Positions 25,526-33,087 of a DNA stretch of 64,000 bases are shown here, piece after piece. Source of the DNA: Candidatus Amarobacter glycogenicus (GTDB taxonomy: Bacteria > Chloroflexota > Dehalococcoidia > Tepidiformales > Tepidiformaceae). Below the pieces are notes generated by a model that made no database searches, was not told where the DNA came from, and was given only the letters and a program-made list of their open reading frames with translations. The stretch is from contig JADJZF010000010.1 of assembly GCA_016719395.1 (NCBI GenBank), positions 102,963 through 166,962 on the forward strand. Direction: 5' to 3'. Numbering within the stretch: position 1 is the stretch's first letter; each line of letters begins with the position of its first letter. The position numbers and the translations under genes are program-made.

Positions 25526-26257
25526 ATGAAACGCGTTCGAATTCTCGCCTCGGCCATCGGCTTCTTGGGGCTGGCTGCAGCGGTCACTGGTTGTGCAGGT
25601 GAGACGACAGTCAACAACCAGCCCGCCGAATCCAGCGGCATCACCGTCACGGGCCATGGTGAGGTCCAGGTCCCGCCCGACCTCGGGTTCGTACATGTCG
25701 GCGTCTCCGTCACGGCGACCACCGTACAGGCCGCCCGCGACGACGCGGCGAAGGCCGCGGATGCCGTCATCAAGTCGATCAAAGGGGCCGGCGTCGCCGA
25801 CAAGGACATCAAGACCACCGGTCTTTCTATCCAGCCCAACTACGACTACAGCCGGCCCGCCGCACCCAGGCTGACGGGGTACACAGTGACGAATACCGTC
25901 CTGGCGACGGTCCGCAAGGTGGACGACATGAGCAAGGTCGTCGATGGCGCCATCGCCGCCGGCGGCGACGCCGTCAGGTTGCAGTCCATCAGTTTCGGTA
26001 TCGACGATGCGGCGAAGGCCCGCGAAGAGGCCCGCGAGAAGGCCATGGCCGATGCGAAGACGAAGGCGGAACAACTCGCCAGGCTCGGAGGCGTCTCTCT
26101 GGGCGCACCGGTCACCATCGTCGAGAGTCAGACCTGGTCCGAAGGGCTCAAGACCGGCGTGGCCGGGCAAGGGGCCGCCGACTCGGTCTCCACGCCAATC
26201 GAGACCGGCACAAACACCGTCACTGTGGATGTGAGCGTGCGCTGGGCGCTGAAGTAG
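25526..26257 (+). CDS. SIMPLE-domain (DUF541) lipoprotein
   Basis: A 243-residue exported protein. The signal ends in LAAAVTGC, making Cys23 the lipidated residue. Nearly all the mature part is one SIMPLE/DUF541 domain: ITVTGHGEVQVPPDLGFVHVGV, the helix KAADAVIKSIKGAGVADKDI, LSIQPNY, and the C-terminal VTVDVSVRW. The start is ATG 25526 after AGGGAGGG. Family members are periplasmic or surface proteins of poorly known role. Stands alone between the MFS relic and the aco-type operon. Confidence 0.85.
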   Translation: MKRVRILASAIGFLGLAAAVTGCAGETTVNNQPAESSGITVTGHGEVQVPPDLGFVHVGVSVTATTVQAARDDAAKAADAVIKSIKGAGVADKDIKTTGLSIQPNYDYSRPAAPRLTGYTVTNTVLATVRKVDDMSKVVDGAIAAGGDAVRLQSISFGIDDAAKAREEAREKAMADAKTKAEQLARLGGVSLGAPVTIVESQTWSEGLKTGVAGQGAADSVSTPIETGTNTVTVDVSVRWALK

Positions 26258-26390
26258 CGCCCAACGACGCCAACCCACGGTCGCGGCCACAGTGGATCGG
26301 GCTGGCCGCCGAAGCGTAGAGTCGGCCATGGGCGAGCCGCACGCCTACGGCGGTGCCTCCGCGCCCGCTTCCGACTGGGGTGACGACAGA

Positions 26391-27380
26391 ATGACCGAGA
26401 TCACACGCGAGATGCTCCTCGACCTCCACCAGCGAATGGTCCGAATTCGCATCTTCGAAGAGGAAGCGGGGAGGCTGAGCGAAGCCGGCCGGATTCCCGG
26501 TGCACTCCACCTCTATGTCGGCGAAGAGGCCGTCGCCGCAGGCGTCATGGCGCACCTGGAAGCCGCCGACCAGATCACCAGCACTCACCGTGGCCACGGA
26601 CACCTCGTCGCCAAGGGCGGCGACCTTCGCCAGATGTACGCGGAACTCTTCGGCCGCGAGGCCGGCTACTGCAAGGGCAAGGGCGGCAGCATGCACATCG
26701 CCGACCTCGACCTGGGCATGCTCGGCGCCAATGGAATTGTCGGCGGCGGGCCTCCGATCGCGGTCGGCGCAGCCTTCTCGAACAAGTACCGCAAGACGCA
26801 AAATGTCTCCTGTTGCTTCTTCGGCGATGGCGCGAGCAACGAAGGCACATTCCACGAAGCAGCGAACATCGCGGCGCTCTACCGGCTCCCCATCGTCTTC
26901 GTCTGCGAAAACAACGGTTTCGGCGAATTCACACGCCAGGACCGGCACCAGGCCATCCAGGATGTCGCCGACCGGGCAGGCTCCTACGGCATGCCCGGCG
27001 TCATCGTCGACGGTATGGACGTCACGGCTGTGTATGAAGCCGCCGGCGAAGCCATCGCCCGTGCTCGCCGCGGCGAAGGCCCAACCCTCCTCGAATGCAA
27101 GACGTACCGGTTCTTCGATCACGTCGGCGTGCGGGGGATGGGCATGGTCTACCGCACCGATGACGAAGTCCTCCAGTGGAAGAGGCGCGATCCGATCGCG
27201 ACCTTCGAAGAGCGCCTCCAGGAGATGGGCATACTCGCCGCCGACCAGGCGGCAGCCATCCACGAGCGCGTCCTGTTCGAGGTCCGCGAGGCGATCGCCT
27301 TCGCTGAAAACAGTCCACCGCCGGATCCCTCCGTTTTACTCGAGGACGTCTACACGCTTGCCGCTGGAGGGGGACGATGA
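26391..27380 (+). CDS. acoA: Acetoin/pyruvate dehydrogenase E1 alpha subunit
   Basis: A 329-residue thiamine diphosphate-dependent decarboxylase subunit. The TPP motif starts at FGDGASNEG and ends at CENNGFG; phosphorylation-loop-like residues follow. EEAVAAGV and STHRGHGHLVAKG are typical of the acetoin branch. An ATG 21 codons upstream (26328) is possible, but MTEITREMLL at 26391 fits family length better. First gene of a five-gene operon with E1 beta, AcoX, E2 and E3, so cleavage of acetoin (or a related 2-oxo compound) to acetyl-CoA is the likely task. Confidence 0.88.
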   Translation: MTEITREMLLDLHQRMVRIRIFEEEAGRLSEAGRIPGALHLYVGEEAVAAGVMAHLEAADQITSTHRGHGHLVAKGGDLRQMYAELFGREAGYCKGKGGSMHIADLDLGMLGANGIVGGGPPIAVGAAFSNKYRKTQNVSCCFFGDGASNEGTFHEAANIAALYRLPIVFVCENNGFGEFTRQDRHQAIQDVADRAGSYGMPGVIVDGMDVTAVYEAAGEAIARARRGEGPTLLECKTYRFFDHVGVRGMGMVYRTDDEVLQWKRRDPIATFEERLQEMGILAADQAAAIHERVLFEVREAIAFAENSPPPDPSVLLEDVYTLAAGGGR

Positions 27381-28381
27381 CCGCGCCCGAATCCGCCGCC
27401 CGCCGGCTTCCCTACGTGATGGCCGTCAACGAAGCGATCACCCAGCTCATGCGAGAGGATCCGGCCGTCTTCCTCGCGGGTGAAGACGTTGCGCTCTACG
27501 GGAGCGTCTTCGGCATCAGCCGCAACCTCCTCGCGGAGTTCGGCCCGGAACGCGTCGTCGATACGCCGATCGCCGAAGCGGGCATCATGGGCCTCGGCAT
27601 CGGCGCTGCCGCCACTGGCCTGCGCCCCATCATCGACATCATGTTCATGGACTTCATGACCGTCTGCATGGACCAGCTCGTCAACCAGGCAGCGAAGATG
27701 AAGTACATGTTCGGCGGGAAAGCCCGCCTGCCGCTGACCATCCACACGATGGCCGGCGGCGGCCGCAGCATGGCAGCGCAGCATTCCCAGAGCCTCGAAG
27801 CATGGTTTTGCCATGTGCCCGGACTGAAGGTGGTCATGCCTTCCGGCGCCTACGAGGCGAAGGGGCTCATGGTCGCTGCTGTCCGCGATGACAACCCCGT
27901 CATCGTCGTCAATCAAAAGGCCCTGCTTGGCGCTTCCGCACCCGTCCCGGAGGATCTCTACGAAATCCCGCTCGGCGTCGCGAATATCGTCCGTCCCGGC
28001 TCGAACTTTACTATCGTCGCCCTCGGGGCGATGGTTCCCGAGGCGCTGAAGGCCGCCGAAACCCTCGCCGAGGATGGCCTCGACGTCGAAGTCATCGACC
28101 CACGGACGCTCCAGCCTTTCGATACCGGCACGGTCGTCGCCTCAGTTCGGAAAACTCACCGCGCCCTCGTTGCCCACGAAGCGGTCAGGTTCGGCGGCCT
28201 CGGTGCCGAGATCGCAGCCCAGATCCAGGAAGAAGCGTTCGACCACCTCGACGCCCCCGTGGGTCGAGTCGGAGCGCCTTTTTCGCCTGTGCCTTTCAGT
28301 CCGGTGCTCGAATCCCACTATGTGCCCACCGCGGAGACGATCGTCACTGAAGTGCGCCGCCTTCTGGGCAGGCAGGCTTAG
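27377..28381 (+). CDS. acoB: Acetoin/pyruvate dehydrogenase E1 beta subunit
   Basis: A 334-residue transketolase-like beta subunit. Conserved segments are MAVNEAITQLMREDPAVFL, GEDVALYGSVFG, DTPIAEAGIMGLGIGAA, PTAETI-like VPTAETIVTEV at the end, and EVIDPRTLQPFD in the C-terminal domain. The ATG overlaps the E1 alpha stop (ATGA). It forms the alpha2beta2 heterotetramer with the preceding gene product. Confidence 0.9.
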   Translation: MTAPESAARRLPYVMAVNEAITQLMREDPAVFLAGEDVALYGSVFGISRNLLAEFGPERVVDTPIAEAGIMGLGIGAAATGLRPIIDIMFMDFMTVCMDQLVNQAAKMKYMFGGKARLPLTIHTMAGGGRSMAAQHSQSLEAWFCHVPGLKVVMPSGAYEAKGLMVAAVRDDNPVIVVNQKALLGASAPVPEDLYEIPLGVANIVRPGSNFTIVALGAMVPEALKAAETLAEDGLDVEVIDPRTLQPFDTGTVVASVRKTHRALVAHEAVRFGGLGAEIAAQIQEEAFDHLDAPVGRVGAPFSPVPFSPVLESHYVPTAETIVTEVRRLLGRQA

Positions 28382-28383
28382 GC

Positions 28384-29397
28384 GTGGCCGGCGGCCCAAT
28401 CGGCATCATCGCCAACCCGGCGTCGGGCAAGGATATCCGGCGGCTCGTCGCCCACGGCTCCGTCTTCGACAACCAGGAGAAACGGTCGATGGTTCGGCGG
28501 GCCGTGCTCGGCGCGCTCGCCGCGGGCGCCGGTGAATTCCTCTTCATGCCCGGTCCGCACCGGCTCGTCGAAGACGCTTTCGAAGGCCTGGCCTCGAACG
28601 CGACGTTCACCCCGGTGACGGTCCCGGGTGTCGGGGGTCCGCTCGACACTGTTGCCGCCGCCCGCGCAATGTGCGAGGCCGGGGCTGCCGTCGTACTCAC
28701 CTTCGGCGGAGACGGCACGAACCGCGCCGTAGCGAAGGGCTGGCTCGATGTGCCCGTCATCGCTCTTTCGACCGGCACGAACAACGTCTTCCCCCGCATG
28801 ATGGAGGCGACGGTCGCCGGCATGGCGGCGGGACTCGTTGCCGCAGCCGGTGTAGGGCTTGAGGAAGTAGCGCGCCAGGCCAAGCGCGTCCGGATTCAGT
28901 CGGACGGTCGCCCGGAAGACCTCGCTTTGATCGATGCTGTGCTGGTTGCCGAACGGTTCCTCGGTGCCCGCGCGGTCTGGGCGCCGGGCGCTATCAGGAC
29001 GCTCGTGCTCGCACGGGCCGAACCAGCGGCGATCGGGTTCTCCGCGATCGGCGGGCTGCTCCAGCCGATCGCCGCGGAAGACGATGCCGCCCTTGTAGTA
29101 GAGGTTGGCGACGGTGGAAGCCCCCTGCTGGCGCCCATCGCCCCGGGCCTCTTCGAGGAAGTACTCGTGAAAAGTGTCCGCCGCATCGAACTCGGCGAGG
29201 TGGTCGAAGTCACCGGTCCGGGCGTCCTTGCCCTGGACGGCGAGCGGGAGTTGCCGCTCGGCGAGGGCGTGAAGGTCCGCATGACGGTCGTCCGCGATGG
29301 CCCCCGAGTCATCGATGCCGGCCGGGCGCTCCGGCTCGCCGCCTGCCGGGGCCTCTTCCTCCGGCAGCAATCCTCCGGAGGCCCCGATGGCAACTGA
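28384..29397 (+). CDS. acoX: AcoX-like ATP-NAD kinase family protein
   Basis: A 337-residue protein of the COG3199/AcoX family, related to NAD and diacylglycerol kinases. It opens with IGIIANPASGKDIRRLVA, and the nucleotide loop LTFGGDGTNRAVAKG has the GGDGT motif, followed by ALSTGTNNVFP. AcoX is found in acetoin catabolic operons but its reaction is not established. It starts with GTG at 28384, two bases after the E1 beta stop. Its presence is the main reason for reading this operon as acetoin- rather than pyruvate-specific. Confidence 0.85.
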   Translation: MAGGPIGIIANPASGKDIRRLVAHGSVFDNQEKRSMVRRAVLGALAAGAGEFLFMPGPHRLVEDAFEGLASNATFTPVTVPGVGGPLDTVAAARAMCEAGAAVVLTFGGDGTNRAVAKGWLDVPVIALSTGTNNVFPRMMEATVAGMAAGLVAAAGVGLEEVARQAKRVRIQSDGRPEDLALIDAVLVAERFLGARAVWAPGAIRTLVLARAEPAAIGFSAIGGLLQPIAAEDDAALVVEVGDGGSPLLAPIAPGLFEEVLVKSVRRIELGEVVEVTGPGVLALDGERELPLGEGVKVRMTVVRDGPRVIDAGRALRLAACRGLFLRQQSSGGPDGN

Positions 29398-30751
29398 CGT
29401 CCTGATTCCTAAGCTCGGTATGACCATGACCGAAGGCACCCTCGCCGAATGGATGATCCCCGATGGGGCGGAGGTGAAGGCAGGTCAGATCCTCTACCAC
29501 CTCGAAACCGAGAAGATCGAGTTCGATGTCGAAGCCGAGTCCGATGGCACCGTTGCTCACCTTGTGCCCGCGGGGACGACGCTTCCGCCGGGCGCCCTGG
29601 TCGGTTACGTGCTCGCACCCGGAGAGACGCGCCCCATCGCCCCGGCGCCGTCCGCTTCGCCGGGGATGGGCACGTCTCCCGCGCAGCAGGAAGTCCGTCC
29701 CGTCCAGCAGTCGTCCGGCGCCGGTGGCGGAGTCGCTTCGCCGATCGCGCGCCGCCTTGCCGGGGAGGCAGGACTCGACCTTGCGAGCGTCACCGGCAGC
29801 GGCCCCGGCGGCCGGATAACCGAAGCGGATGTGCGCGCCGCCCTGTCTTCCACGCCAACTCCCCCAGCACCAGACGCTCGCCAGGCGTCGACGGTGGAAG
29901 TGCTCGCTTCGCCGCTGGCGCGCAAGCTGGCTCAGTCCCTCCGCGTGGACCTCGCTCTGGTACGCGGGACCGGCCCCGGTGGCCGTATTACCCAGGAAGA
30001 TGTCGAAGCAGCGGCGTCTGCAGCTCCCCCCGCTCCGGCCTCTGTCCCGCCTCAACGAGGACTTCCGGGAACCATCGTGCCCATGCGCGCAATGCGGAAG
30101 GTCATCGCTGAACGGATGCACGCCAGTCTCCGGGAAATGGCCCAGCTGACAATGGCGATGGAAGTCGTGATGGACGACGCCGTCAAGCTGCGTGGTCAGC
30201 TCATCGAGGCGTGGGCGTCCCAGTCCATCAGGCCGTCGTACACCGACCTTGTTATCAAGGCCGTCGCGAAGTCCCTCGTGCTCCACCCTCGCCTCAACGC
30301 CAGGGTCACGGCAGCTGGGATCGAACTCGAGCCCACGATTGCCATCGGTATGGCCGTCGCCCTGGATGAGGGGCTCGTCGTCCCGGTCGTCCGCGATGCG
30401 GACTATGCAACGCTGCGCGAGATCGCTGCCGAGACGACCCGCCTGGCGGAGGCCGCGCGCAGCGGCAAGCTCGCCATGGACGACATGGCCGGCCAAACCT
30501 TCTCCGTCACCGCCCTTGGCATGGCCGGCATCGACTTCTTCACACCGATCATCAATCCGCCCAATGTGGCTATCCTCGGGGTCGGCCGGGTGCACGATGG
30601 GACGGCGTGGGTGGGTAACCTTCCGGTTCGCCGCCAGGTCATGACCTTGAGCCTCACCGTCGACCACCGCGCCGTCGATGGCGCGCCTGGAGCGGCCTTC
30701 CTCAATGAAGTACGTGCGCTGCTCGAATCCCCGTATCGGCTCCTGATTTGA
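29387..30751 (+). CDS. acoC: Dihydrolipoamide acyltransferase (E2) with two E3-binding domains
   Basis: A 454-residue E2. The lipoyl domain (residues 1-80) has Lys43 in ETEKIEFD. Two peripheral-subunit-binding domains follow: SPIARRLAGEAGLDLASV with GSGPGGRITEADV (about 118-153) and SPLARKLAQSLRVDLALV with GTGPGGRITQEDV (about 175-212). The catalytic domain ends with DHRAVDGAPG (His427). Most E2s have a single binding domain, so the duplication is unusual. The start is ATG 29387 behind GGAGG, overlapping acoX by 11 bases. Confidence 0.92.
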   Translation: MATDVLIPKLGMTMTEGTLAEWMIPDGAEVKAGQILYHLETEKIEFDVEAESDGTVAHLVPAGTTLPPGALVGYVLAPGETRPIAPAPSASPGMGTSPAQQEVRPVQQSSGAGGGVASPIARRLAGEAGLDLASVTGSGPGGRITEADVRAALSSTPTPPAPDARQASTVEVLASPLARKLAQSLRVDLALVRGTGPGGRITQEDVEAAASAAPPAPASVPPQRGLPGTIVPMRAMRKVIAERMHASLREMAQLTMAMEVVMDDAVKLRGQLIEAWASQSIRPSYTDLVIKAVAKSLVLHPRLNARVTAAGIELEPTIAIGMAVALDEGLVVPVVRDADYATLREIAAETTRLAEAARSGKLAMDDMAGQTFSVTALGMAGIDFFTPIINPPNVAILGVGRVHDGTAWVGNLPVRRQVMTLSLTVDHRAVDGAPGAAFLNEVRALLESPYRLLI

Positions 30752-32118
30752 TGGAAACCGTCGACGTGGCTGTCATCGGTGGCGGCCCGGGTGGCTACTC
30801 CGCTGCCCTCAAAGCGGCTGAACTCGGCGCGAAAGTCGCCCTCATCGAGGCTGAACGTCCCGGTGGCGCATGCGTGCATCACGCATGTATTCCGACCAAC
30901 ATCCTCCTCGATTCGGCGCTCACGCACCTCGGGGCTCGCGAACTCTCCGTCATGGGAGTCTTCGAAGTCGGCGACCAGTTCAACTTCGCCCGGGCGTCGG
31001 CGCGCAAAGACACCCTCGTTCGCAAGATCGCGGAAGGGGTCAATGGCGCGCTTCGCATGCGCAAAGTCCAGGTCATCGAGGGCCGAGCTTCGTTCCAGGA
31101 TTCGCACACGCTCGCCGTCACCGGTCGCGATTCGCTCCGCGCCGGGGCGATCATTGTCGCGACAGGCACTCGCTGGGAGCCGCCTGTCATACCCGGTGTC
31201 GAGCCCGGCCGCATCCTTACTGCCGATGCGGTCCAGTCGCTGTCCGTCGCTCCTCCCTCGGCCACGGTGCTCTGTGACGGCCCGGCCGAGACGTCGTTCG
31301 GGCTCGAATACGCCACGCTGCTCGCCCTTGCCGGGACCGAGGTCACCGCGGTGACTTCGCGGCCGGCCATCTTCCCTGGCCTGGACCCCACATTGGCCGA
31401 GTTTGCCTCCAACGCGCTGCGCGATCTCGGGATCGCCGTCTTCGAGCAGGCTTCCGTCGGTGCGGACGGGCAAGAGACCCTCCGAGTCACGTCGGCCGAT
31501 GGCTCGGAACGTACGGTCGCCGCCTCGGTTGTCGTGGCTGCTGACCCACGGCGACCGTTCTTCGAGACACTGGATCTCGCCCGCGCCGGGGTCACGACCG
31601 GCGACACCATCCCTGTCGACCGGGATTGCCGCACCAACGTCGCTCACATCTTCGCTGTCGGTGACGTCACCGGCGGAACGATGCTCACGAACGCCGCTAT
31701 CCACATGGGCGAGGTTGCGGGCGCCAACGCAACCGGCGGTCATGCCCGGACGCGCCTCCGCGATGTCCCCCACCTGCTCCACACCGTCCCCGAGGTCGGT
31801 TGGGCCGGCCTCACCGAAGAAGCTGCCCGCGCCAGCGGCTTCGATGTTGCGACAGGCATGGCCGACCTGTCTTTCAACGCGCGCGCAATCGTCACGGGGG
31901 CTCGCCAGGGGCTCATCAAGGTCGTCGCCGACCGCGAAATCGGCCAGGTGCTCGGCGTCCACGCCGCCGGCCCCGGCGCGTCCGAGGTCATCACCGTCGC
32001 AGCGTCGATCATGCAGGCGGAGATCCCGCTCGCAGACCTCGCCGCCCTCGTCACCTGGCATCCCGGCGTCACTGAGGGCCTCGTCGAGGCAGCCCGCCGC
32101 GCACTCGCCGGGCGGTAG
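30751..32118 (+). CDS. Dihydrolipoamide dehydrogenase (E3)
   Basis: A 455-residue FAD/NAD disulfide oxidoreductase. The FAD site is VAVIGGGPGGYSAAL. The redox pair is Cys41 and Cys46 in CVHHACIPTN; the Lys that usually follows (CIPSK) is Asn50. The second FAD-binding motif is NVAHIFAVGDVTGG, and the C-terminal HPGVTE keeps the catalytic His-Glu pair. The E2 stop overlaps its ATG (TGATG). It recycles the lipoyl groups of the E2 encoded just upstream. Confidence 0.88.
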   Translation: METVDVAVIGGGPGGYSAALKAAELGAKVALIEAERPGGACVHHACIPTNILLDSALTHLGARELSVMGVFEVGDQFNFARASARKDTLVRKIAEGVNGALRMRKVQVIEGRASFQDSHTLAVTGRDSLRAGAIIVATGTRWEPPVIPGVEPGRILTADAVQSLSVAPPSATVLCDGPAETSFGLEYATLLALAGTEVTAVTSRPAIFPGLDPTLAEFASNALRDLGIAVFEQASVGADGQETLRVTSADGSERTVAASVVVAADPRRPFFETLDLARAGVTTGDTIPVDRDCRTNVAHIFAVGDVTGGTMLTNAAIHMGEVAGANATGGHARTRLRDVPHLLHTVPEVGWAGLTEEAARASGFDVATGMADLSFNARAIVTGARQGLIKVVADREIGQVLGVHAAGPGASEVITVAASIMQAEIPLADLAALVTWHPGVTEGLVEAARRALAGR

Positions 32119-32137
32119 CCCTGCCGGAGATCAGTGC

Positions 32138-32152
32138 CCCCGGCAGCCGGGG
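32138..32152 (+). terminator. Terminator-like hairpin after the aco-type operon
   Basis: CCCCGG (32138-32143), CAG loop, CCGGGG (32147-32152), followed by TGTTAT. It lies 20 bases after the E3 stop and before the tRNA gene, so it probably ends the operon. The T-tract is short. Confidence 0.5.
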
Positions 32153-32178
32153 TGTTATCATGATAGAGCGGTACGCGT

Positions 32179-32254
32179 GCCCTCGTAGCTCAACGGATAG
32201 AGCGTCTGACTTCGGATCAGAAGGTTGGGAGTTCGAGTCTCTCCGGGGGTACCA
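32179..32254 (+). tRNA. tRNA-Arg (anticodon TCG)
   Basis: A full 76-base cloverleaf. The acceptor stem GCCCTCG pairs with CGGGGGT (two G-U pairs). The D-arm is GCTC/GAGC, the anticodon stem TCTGA/TCAGA with loop CTTCGGA (anticodon TCG at 32212-32214), the variable loop AGGTT, and the T-arm GGGAG/CTCTC with loop TTCGAGT. CCA is encoded (32252-32254). A related 3' half occurs at 60204-60248. Confidence 0.93.
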
Positions 32255-32562
32255 AACCACCAGTTTTGAATCTGTGGGCGAGGGTAACGAACTGGTTCCA
32301 TCGGCCCGACTCAAGAGCGACAGACCTTCTGGCCGGACAAACGACCGACCGACTCGTCTACTCCAGGCCGATCTACACCGAATCGCCAGATTCACGCGGC
32401 AACCCCGAACGACCCGCTGATTTCCAGTCTGAGGCGTGAACTCCGCGCCAGCGGTTCCCGTGGGAACACGCACGCGCCGGCGTTGCCGCGCGGCTGGCGG
32501 GGATTGCCAACAATGCACTTGAGGCGTAAGTTCAAGATACAGACTTAAGACCAAGATGCCAC
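32255..32562. other. Intergenic region between tRNA-Arg and HxlR gene
   Basis: About 300 bases with no supported gene. The proximal part of the HxlR upstream region has the inverted repeat listed separately at 32518-32536. I saw no integrase or other tRNA-linked gene downstream of the tRNA. Confidence 0.4.
32518..32536 (+). promoter_or_regulatory. Candidate HxlR operator (CTTGA-N9-TCAAG)
   Basis: CTTGA (32518-32522) and TCAAG (32532-32536) form an inverted repeat 27 bases before the HxlR start. The same half-sites, with a 6-base spacer, precede the second HxlR gene at 43204-43219. Shared half-sites upstream of two members of one regulator family suggest autoregulation. Not tested. Confidence 0.4.
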
Positions 32563-33087
32563 ATGGATTGGAAAGAGGTAGCGGCCACGCCCTGTCCGGT
32601 CGCGTCGGCGCTTGACCTGCTTGGCGACCGCTGGAGCATGCTGGTCATTCGCGACGTGATGAACGGCGTCAGGCGCTTCGATGACCTCATCGACCGCCTG
32701 GCCATCAGCCGCGCGACGCTCTCCGATCGCCTCCGGCGACTAACCGAAGCAGGCATTCTCAAGATGTCCGATTACACCGACGGGCGCGGCCGCGTTCGGT
32801 CCGAATATCGGCTAACGCAGCGCGGATGGGACCTCCAATTCGTCCTGGTCGCGCTTCGTGAATGGGGTGACAAGAACGCGCTAGGTGAAGGGAACGAACC
32901 GCTTCGCCTGATACACCGGGAATCCGGCCAGGATGTGCGGCTTGCCCTGGTCGATACGGCCACCGGCGAGGTCGTCGAGTCTCGCGAAGTCGAGCTGGTG
33001 CCGGGGCCGGCCTTCAAGACGCGAGGCTCCGGACGGAACTCTGATCCGAGTGGCAGGGACGGTCCGCGTCAGGAACAACGGAAGTGA
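32563..33087 (+). CDS. HxlR-family transcriptional regulator
   Basis: A 174-residue winged-helix protein. The HxlR domain (about 1-100) reads ATPCPVASALDLLGDRWSMLVIRD, RRFDDLIDRLAISRATLSDRLRRL and RGRVRSEYRLTQRGWDL. An N-proximal Cys (CPVA) is the usual redox-sensing position. The extra 70-residue tail is longer than in the minimal HxlR at 43256 and has no recognisable domain. Its stop overlaps the GTG of the molybdopterin enzyme, so it probably controls that operon. Confidence 0.85.
   Translation: MDWKEVAATPCPVASALDLLGDRWSMLVIRDVMNGVRRFDDLIDRLAISRATLSDRLRRLTEAGILKMSDYTDGRGRVRSEYRLTQRGWDLQFVLVALREWGDKNALGEGNEPLRLIHRESGQDVRLALVDTATGEVVESREVELVPGPAFKTRGSGRNSDPSGRDGPRQEQRK

Noticed and set aside
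30403..32061. A 552-codon minus-strand frame
   Set aside because: It is a shadow of the E2 and E3 genes with no family signature.
32160..32420. An 86-codon plus-strand frame over the tRNA
   Set aside because: It covers the tRNA-Arg gene and has no recognisable domain.
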